64,000 nucleotides of DNA. It comes from PFL25 sp046260155. GTDB taxonomy: Bacteria; Chloroflexota; Anaerolineae; Anaerolineales; UBA4823. A model generated the notes under the pieces. That model made no database searches. It was not told the DNA's origin and was given only the letters and a program-made list of their open reading frames with translations. Shown here in pieces: positions 59,358 through 64,000 of this stretch (the stretch's first letter is position 1; the number at the start of each line of letters is the position of its first letter). The translations under genes and the position numbers were made by a program. The DNA lies in NCBI GenBank assembly GCA_046260155.1, contig JBJYXV010000007.1:71105-135104 (forward strand). Direction: 5' to 3'.

Positions 59358-60095
59358 ATGGCAACATTAAAAATACCATCCCCATTACGGACTTATTCCA
59401 ATGGACAGGCAGTGGTTGAAGTCGCAGGCAGTACCGTATCTGAAGCCTTGAACAGCCTGATCGGCCAGTATCCAGATCTGGAACAGCACCTGTTTAACGA
59501 CCAGCATGACCTGCGGCCTTTTGTCAATCTTTACCTGAACAGCGAGGATATTCGTCAACTGCAAAATCTGGACACCTCTCTCCAGGCAGAGGATCGCCTG
59601 GTAATAGTGCCCAGCATTGCTGGGGGTCTCGATCAGATCGACCATTCCGCGCTGCGGACTAATCAGGCTTTGATCATCAGCCTGAGTATGCTGGCATTTG
59701 TCCTTGACCAGGCATGGTTGGCGCTTTTTGTCGCCCTGGTCATGGTTGTAGGAACCGTATTAAGAATGCCGGGATTTGGCTTTGTTTACCAGATGCTTTT
59801 ACGACCGGGGAAGCTGATCAAAACGGATCTCCAGGCTGGCAATCCAGAGCCCCATCTTTTTGCTCAGGGTTTCGGGGCGGTGATTTTGATCCTGGGTGCC
59901 GCCGCCTTGTTCCTGGGAAGCAGTGCAATTGGTTGGGGTTTGGTCTGGCTGGTAATCCTGCTGGCAGGACTAAACTTATTCGTGGGTTTTTGTGCAGGTT
60001 GCACCATATATTACTGGTTGAACCGCTTGTCCGTCCCTGGATTTGTTAAATCCCCTCCTCAGGAATCGAGCCCCGCTAACCAGCCGAGGGGTTAA
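59358..60095 (+). CDS. cysO: CysO/ThiS-like ubiquitin-fold domain fused to DUF4395 membrane domain
   Basis: 245 residues. Residues 1-90 are a beta-grasp sulfur carrier closing in VIVPSIAGG (Gly89-Gly90), the terminus on which a thiocarboxylate is normally formed. But the chain continues into a DUF4395-type membrane domain (about 96-230: TNQALIISLSMLAFVL, four or so helices, then GFCAGCTIYYWL with CxxC at 216-219). The carrier would have to be released by cleavage after Gly90, plausibly by the neighbouring Mec. Start ATG 59358 is preceded by GTGAG. Confidence 0.88.
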   Translation: MATLKIPSPLRTYSNGQAVVEVAGSTVSEALNSLIGQYPDLEQHLFNDQHDLRPFVNLYLNSEDIRQLQNLDTSLQAEDRLVIVPSIAGGLDQIDHSALRTNQALIISLSMLAFVLDQAWLALFVALVMVVGTVLRMPGFGFVYQMLLRPGKLIKTDLQAGNPEPHLFAQGFGAVILILGAAALFLGSSAIGWGLVWLVILLAGLNLFVGFCAGCTIYYWLNRLSVPGFVKSPPQESSPANQPRG

Positions 60096-60096
60096 T

Positions 60097-60576
60097 ATGC
60101 CTGGTGAACTCCTGATCAGGGCCTTTTGGGCGCTTCTGATCGCAGGATCCTTGGTGGGCTCCTATTGGCTGGTAAATAAAATGCTCCTGTCCAGGGTGCG
60201 GGGCGGGCAGCTCGGTCTTGAGAACCTGCAACCAGGGATACCGGCGATTCTTTATTTCACGACACCCGATTGCGTGCCGTGTAGAACCATCCAGCGCCCG
60301 GCTCTTGCCCACCTCCAAGCACAGATGGTGTCCGCAGTCCAGGTTATTGAGGTGGACGCGTCATCCCATCCTGATGTAGCAAATTATTGGGGTGTGCTGA
60401 GTGTCCCGACGACATTTATAATTGATTCGCACGGCGAAGCCCGCCGAGTCAACCATGGTGTTACCAGTGCAGATAAACTTCAAGCACAAATTGTTGCCGT
60501 AAGGGGCGATCGTGTCCCATTACCATTTCTGAAGAAGGTGCTGTTGAAGTTTCAAGATAAGAGGAATTCTCTATGA
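60097..60576 (+). CDS. Membrane-anchored thioredoxin-like protein
   Basis: 159 residues from ATG 60097, 1 nt after the preceding stop. A membrane helix (about 5-28), then a thioredoxin fold: ILYFTTPDCVPCRTIQRP with CxxC at 59-62, and VLSVPTTFIID with the cis-Pro. Likely exchanges electrons with the CxxC of the DUF4395 domain or with sulfur transfer steps. Topology (which side the CxxC faces) cannot be fixed by eye. Overlaps moeZ by ATGA. Confidence 0.85.
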   Translation: MPGELLIRAFWALLIAGSLVGSYWLVNKMLLSRVRGGQLGLENLQPGIPAILYFTTPDCVPCRTIQRPALAHLQAQMVSAVQVIEVDASSHPDVANYWGVLSVPTTFIIDSHGEARRVNHGVTSADKLQAQIVAVRGDRVPLPFLKKVLLKFQDKRNSL

Positions 60577-61742
60577 ATGGTGATAATGGACGCAATGATC
60601 TGAGTCACGAAGAAATATTACGCTACAGCCGCCACCTGCTGATTCCCGAGGTGGGTTTATCCGGGCAAAAGAAGATAAAAGCTGCCAGCGTCCTGGTAAT
60701 TGGAACAGGAGGGTTAGGTTCTCCGGTTGCCTTGTACCTGGCTGCGGCTGGAGTAGGGCGTATCGGGCTGGTGGATTATGACCGGGTTGACGCCTCCAAT
60801 TTACAGCGCCAGGTGATCCATGGTACATCCCAGCTGGGCGAATTGAAGGTTATTTCTGCTCGCCAGCGCATGCTGGATATCAACCCTGATATCCAGGTAG
60901 ATATTTACAACGAGCCGTTCACCTCTGCGAATGCCATGCAGATCGCCCAGGATTACGACATCCTGATTGATGGCACGGACAATTTCCCCACCCGTTACCT
61001 TTCGAATGATGTCTGCGTGTTGCTGGGCAAGCCCAATGTGTATGGCTCAATCTACCGCTTTGATGGTCAGGTGAGTGTTTTTGATGCGCGCGTTGGCCCT
61101 TGCTACCGCTGCCTCTTCCCAGAACCACCACCCCCCGGCCTGGTGCCTTCCTGTGCAGAAGGTGGGGTCCTGGGTGTTTTACCGGGCACAATTGGCACCC
61201 TGCAGGCCACTGAAGCTTTGAAATTAATCCTGGGTATCGGTGAGACTCTCAACGGGCGTTTGCTGCTCTTCAACGCCCTGGATATGTCCTTTGATTTTGT
61301 AAATTTGCGCAAGAATCCGAACTGCAAAATTTGCGGACCTAATCCTGAAGTTACCGGGTTGATCGATTATGAAGAATTTTGCGGCATGCCCGGGCACGAC
61401 CACGAAGAAGGCAGCGCAGGCGGGGATTGGGATATTGAAGCTCGCCAGCTGGCAGAGAAGCTGGGCCAGGGTGAGCCGATTCACCTGCTGGATGTGCGTG
61501 AACCACACGAATTAGAGATCTCCCACCTGGATGGTGCAGATTTGATCCCCCTCGGCCAATTGGCCGCCAGGCTTTCCGAGCTGGATAGTGCGGACGAAAT
61601 GGTCGTCTTCTGCAAATCGGGCACCCGTTCTACCCGTGCTCTGGAGCTGCTGGCCAGTGCGGGATTCCGCAAAGTGAAAAACCTCAAGGGCGGCATCAAT
61701 GCCTGGGCTCAGGAGGTTGATCCCAGCCTGCCGATTTATTAA
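60573..61742 (+). CDS. moeZ: MoeZ-type adenylyltransferase/sulfurtransferase (ThiF + rhodanese)
   Basis: 389 residues. N-terminal E1-like domain: IGTGGLGSPVALYLAAAGVGRIGLVDYDRVDASNLQRQ, NFPTRY, the Zn-Cys pairs (CYRC and CKIC), and PGTIGTLQA. C-terminal rhodanese (about 295-389): LLDVREPHELE and active-site Cys in VVFCKSGTRS. It adenylates the GG terminus of CysO and adds sulfur from persulfide to make the thiocarboxylate. Completes the cysteine pathway; ATGA coupling with the thioredoxin gene. Confidence 0.95.
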   Translation: MNGDNGRNDLSHEEILRYSRHLLIPEVGLSGQKKIKAASVLVIGTGGLGSPVALYLAAAGVGRIGLVDYDRVDASNLQRQVIHGTSQLGELKVISARQRMLDINPDIQVDIYNEPFTSANAMQIAQDYDILIDGTDNFPTRYLSNDVCVLLGKPNVYGSIYRFDGQVSVFDARVGPCYRCLFPEPPPPGLVPSCAEGGVLGVLPGTIGTLQATEALKLILGIGETLNGRLLLFNALDMSFDFVNLRKNPNCKICGPNPEVTGLIDYEEFCGMPGHDHEEGSAGGDWDIEARQLAEKLGQGEPIHLLDVREPHELEISHLDGADLIPLGQLAARLSELDSADEMVVFCKSGTRSTRALELLASAGFRKVKNLKGGINAWAQEVDPSLPIY

Positions 61743-61788
61743 TTGCTTTGCATCGAGCAAAATAATGCTGGACTGACATCCAGCTAGG

Positions 61789-61794
61789 TATAAT
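61789..61794 (+). promoter_or_regulatory. TATAAT 7 nt before the PIG-L-type ATG (leaderless candidate)
   Basis: TATAAT followed by seven bases and ATG 61802; no Shine-Dalgarno and no clear -35. Confidence 0.48.
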
Positions 61795-61801
61795 CTTCCC
61801 A

Positions 61802-62680
61802 ATGAACGCTTCCAAGCATGAACGAAAAAGGACTATGTTGGCTGTATTGGCCCACCCCGATGATGAGACATTTGGCATGGGTGGCACCCTGGCGCTTTAC
61901 GCCCAGCGCGGGGTAGATGTGCACCTGGTTTGTGCCACGCGCGGCGAAGTCGGCGAAGTAGCTCCCCATTTCCTGGAAGGCTTCCAATCGATCGGCGAAC
62001 TGCGCGAGCATGAGCTGCGCTGTGCGGCGGGCAATCTGGGCTTGGCCGGTGTACACTTTCTGGACTACCGTGATTCAGGTATGCCTGGCTCCCCAGACAA
62101 CCATCACCCGCAGGCTCTGGTGGCAGCCCCAATGGACGAGGTGGTTGCCAAGGTGACCGGTTATATCCGCAAATTGCGCCCCCAGGTCGTGCTGACCTTT
62201 GATCCGATCGGTGGCTACCGACACCCGGATCATATCGCCATCCACCAGGCCACGGTGAAGGCATTTTATGCCGCGGGCGACCCGCAGCAGTATCCCGATC
62301 AAGGACCAGCCTACCAACCGCAGAAGCTCTACTACCATACTTTCCCGCGCGGGTGGCTTTCCTGGATGGTACGTTTAATGCCATTGTTTGGAAAAGATCC
62401 CCGGCATTTTGGGCAGAATGGGGATATTGACCTGCTGGAATTAACCGGGGAAAGTTTCCCGGTGCATGCACGCATCAATTACAAAGAGGTTGCCAGTCAG
62501 AAAGCAGCTGCCACAGCCTGTCACGCCAGCCAGGGCGGGATGGCCTCTTCCGGTAATTTTTTTGTGCGCCTGGCTTTTCGCGTGGCTGACGGCCAGGATT
62601 CCTACATACGTGCTTATCCCGAACCGGATGGGGGACCAAAGGAGCGCGACCTGTTTGCGGGGGTTGGCCCAGTAAACTGA
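61802..62680 (+). CDS. PIG-L/LmbE-family deacetylase
   Basis: 292 residues. Zinc motif AHPDDETFGMGGTLA (His, Asp, Asp near residues 17-21) and GYRHPDHIAIHQAT with the second His, typical for N-acetylglucosaminyl deacetylases such as MshB, Mca or BshB. Cytoplasmic. Its place behind a cysteine operon makes a low-molecular-weight-thiol step plausible, but other LmbE substrates cannot be excluded. Separate 60 nt gap with its own TATAAT. Confidence 0.87.
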   Translation: MNASKHERKRTMLAVLAHPDDETFGMGGTLALYAQRGVDVHLVCATRGEVGEVAPHFLEGFQSIGELREHELRCAAGNLGLAGVHFLDYRDSGMPGSPDNHHPQALVAAPMDEVVAKVTGYIRKLRPQVVLTFDPIGGYRHPDHIAIHQATVKAFYAAGDPQQYPDQGPAYQPQKLYYHTFPRGWLSWMVRLMPLFGKDPRHFGQNGDIDLLELTGESFPVHARINYKEVASQKAAATACHASQGGMASSGNFFVRLAFRVADGQDSYIRAYPEPDGGPKERDLFAGVGPVN

Positions 62681-62872
62681 ACCTCATCCAAGCCTGGAGA
62701 GTACTTAGGAAGATCAGATTATCACTTGTGTCAGGAACGGATTTTGCGCCGCTGTGTTCTGTGCCGAACGAAATATCGTCAAAATCTCCCGAGCGGATAG
62801 AAGTGAAGTTGTCTCCCTGATGGAATGAAGAACGAAGGATGGCTTGAGGTAAATTTGAAGAGCCTATCACCA

Positions 62873-63286
62873 ATGAGATTCCACCCCTGGATTAAAGTGG
62901 CAATTTCCAGACCCTGGCTATGCGGGCTTTTACTGCTCGGTATCTCTCTGACAGCTTGTACACCCGATGAGAACGAATCCTTCATCCAGGGCACCTGGTT
63001 CTATAATGATCTCCACATCCAGCAGCAGGTCAGCGAATCCTTCTCACAGACCTATTGGTACTTTGATCGCGGCACATACGAGACATCTACCTGTTGTTTT
63101 GTAGAATTCCAGCAGTATGGACGCTATGATATCTTGGAGAGCGAGGGGGATAGACTGCTACTGGATTTATTCAATATTGACGGGAAATTTAACTCCGAGC
63201 ACGTACAAATCGTGATCACCATCGACCGTCAGGCAGATACGCTCAGCATGGCACGCGCAGGCCCTTTTACCCGAGTCGTCCCTTAA
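62873..63286 (+). CDS. Small lipoprotein, unknown function
   Basis: 137 residues from ATG 62873. Lipoprotein signal LLLGISLTAC; the mature part is beta-rich with YYW/Cys-Cys (ETSTCCFVEF) and a GTYETSTC-like turn. Lipocalin-like size but not recognised. A terminator follows. Confidence 0.65.
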   Translation: MRFHPWIKVAISRPWLCGLLLLGISLTACTPDENESFIQGTWFYNDLHIQQQVSESFSQTYWYFDRGTYETSTCCFVEFQQYGRYDILESEGDRLLLDLFNIDGKFNSEHVQIVITIDRQADTLSMARAGPFTRVVP

Positions 63287-63887
63287 CTGGGGAATGATCT
63301 ACCAATCCAAATCCAAATTGGCTTAGGCACATGTCATCCTGTGGAAGAGATGATTCACACACTGGGGACGGTTGCATGAGCGCGAGCTAGGAGCCAGTTG
63401 CGAAACCGACCATACCAGTCGGTTTTTTTGATTTAAACCTTGCAGTAGCATACGGCTTGTTAGGAAATAATTCTTATCCAAATTGCCAGCAAAAGCTGGT
63501 AAAATTTGCAATATTGTAAGGGTTGGGGTCGGTGTTGAGCAGAGACAGCGCAAATCCGATGATCATGAAGTACATCAGCGTTCTGAAACTTTCAGGAGTT
63601 TTACGGTAGATTGGCTGTTAACCCGGATGCAACTTTCGGTCAGGCTGAGGTCAGCCTGAACATATATCAGAATATCGTTTTGAAACCGTGTATTTCCTCA
63701 TTTCAGAGGAAGTTGTAATTATCGATTCTTATAAACAATCAACAGCAGGGTTGGAGAACTATTCTAAGTATTCACGTAAAGGAGGTGCTGTTCAGAAGAA
63801 TCCTTGTTTAATAAGTGCGTGGTCCAATCGCTGAAATCCCCATGGATTGGAAATCAGTTAAATCACCGAATGAAGGAGTAAATCAAA
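63287..63887. other. Gene-free interval with a palindrome
   Basis: 600 nt without a convincing coding frame. Contains the terminator (63403-63429) and a 9-bp palindromic hairpin TCAGGCTGA/TCAGCCTGA (63640-63659) with a 2-nt loop, not linked to a T run. Promoter signals for the last gene are not clear. Confidence 0.45.
63403..63429 (+). terminator. Intrinsic terminator downstream of the lipoprotein gene
   Basis: AAACCGAC (63403-63410) pairs perfectly with GTCGGTTT (63418-63425) around 7 nt; T run to 63429. Confidence 0.9.
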
Positions 63888-64000
63888 ATGAAACGAGTAC
63901 TTTTCAATGGTTTCATCATCATGGCCCTTGTACTGGCGTTCACATCGACCGTCTTTGCCCAGGGCGATGGACCGGACCGTTCTGAAGGCCGTGAGCTGCC
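63888..64000 (+). CDS. Start of a secreted protein (cut by window)
   Basis: 37 codons from ATG 63888 to the right edge, GGAG 9 nt upstream. Signal peptide MKRVLFNG... with cleavage after FAQG (residue 24 or so); mature part begins GDGPDRSEGREL. Too short to classify. Confidence 0.75.
   Translation, partial: MKRVLFNGFIIMALVLAFTSTVFAQGDGPDRSEGREL

Overview
The window looks like a chromosome segment of a Chloroflexota bacterium, probably class Anaerolineae. The grounds are gene content (a PucC/BCD-type MFS carrier, an F420-type nitroreductase-fold enzyme, a ChlI/VWA chelatase pair, a CysO/JAMM cysteine pathway, many VOC/DinB/GNAT stand-alone genes, many Ser/Thr/Pro-linker lipoproteins) and a GAAC-N4-GTTC LexA site. 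No 16S or other phylogenetic marker is present, so the assignment is an inference. No transposon, prophage or CRISPR array was seen.

Layout. 1-16.4 kb: mostly minus-strand small accessory enzymes (NAGPA-type secreted protein, VOC, DinB/ClbS, GNAT, SnoaL, methyltransferase, HAD, SDR), with a class III cyclase and a ferritin-like gene on the plus strand. 16.6-36 kb: housekeeping and stress genes (clpB, lipB, FHA protein, MA-type peptidase, aminotransferase, RlmD/TrmA-type methyltransferase, an SOS-controlled gene pair, holA, PucC-type carrier, radA, clpC, ribosomal-protein-S1-like gene). 36-48.6 kb: a chlI/VWA pair joined by a likely programmed -1 frameshift, two tandem M1-type lipoproteins, a candidate chromosomal origin (41.95-42.33 kb), an ArsR-family/MFS operon, an OsmC-like gene, a GIY-YIG gene and a DNA glycosylase. 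48.6-64 kb: tRNA-Leu, GNAT pair, ychF, pepF, an autoregulated ribbon-helix-helix gene, a deoxynucleoside kinase, a CAP protein, a perfect parS site, and a full CysM-Mec-CysO-MoeZ cysteine operon behind an apparent cysteine attenuator.

How it fits together. Left of about 36 kb genes run mainly on the minus strand; right of it they run mainly on the plus strand. A gene-free AT-rich region with three perfect DnaA boxes and DnaA-trio-like repeats lies close to this switch, and a perfect parS lies 15 kb further right. Together these suggest that the window spans the replication origin, although dnaA, dnaN, gyrB and parAB are absent here. The strongest candidates for undescribed biology are: the cysteine operon with its leader peptide/attenuator and its CysO-DUF4395 fusion, which would need JAMM-protease processing; the SOS-induced FtsK-like pseudo-ATPase plus small protein; the chlI/VWA frameshift fusion; and a recurrent leaderless promoter layout with the -10 box 6-7 nt before the ATG.
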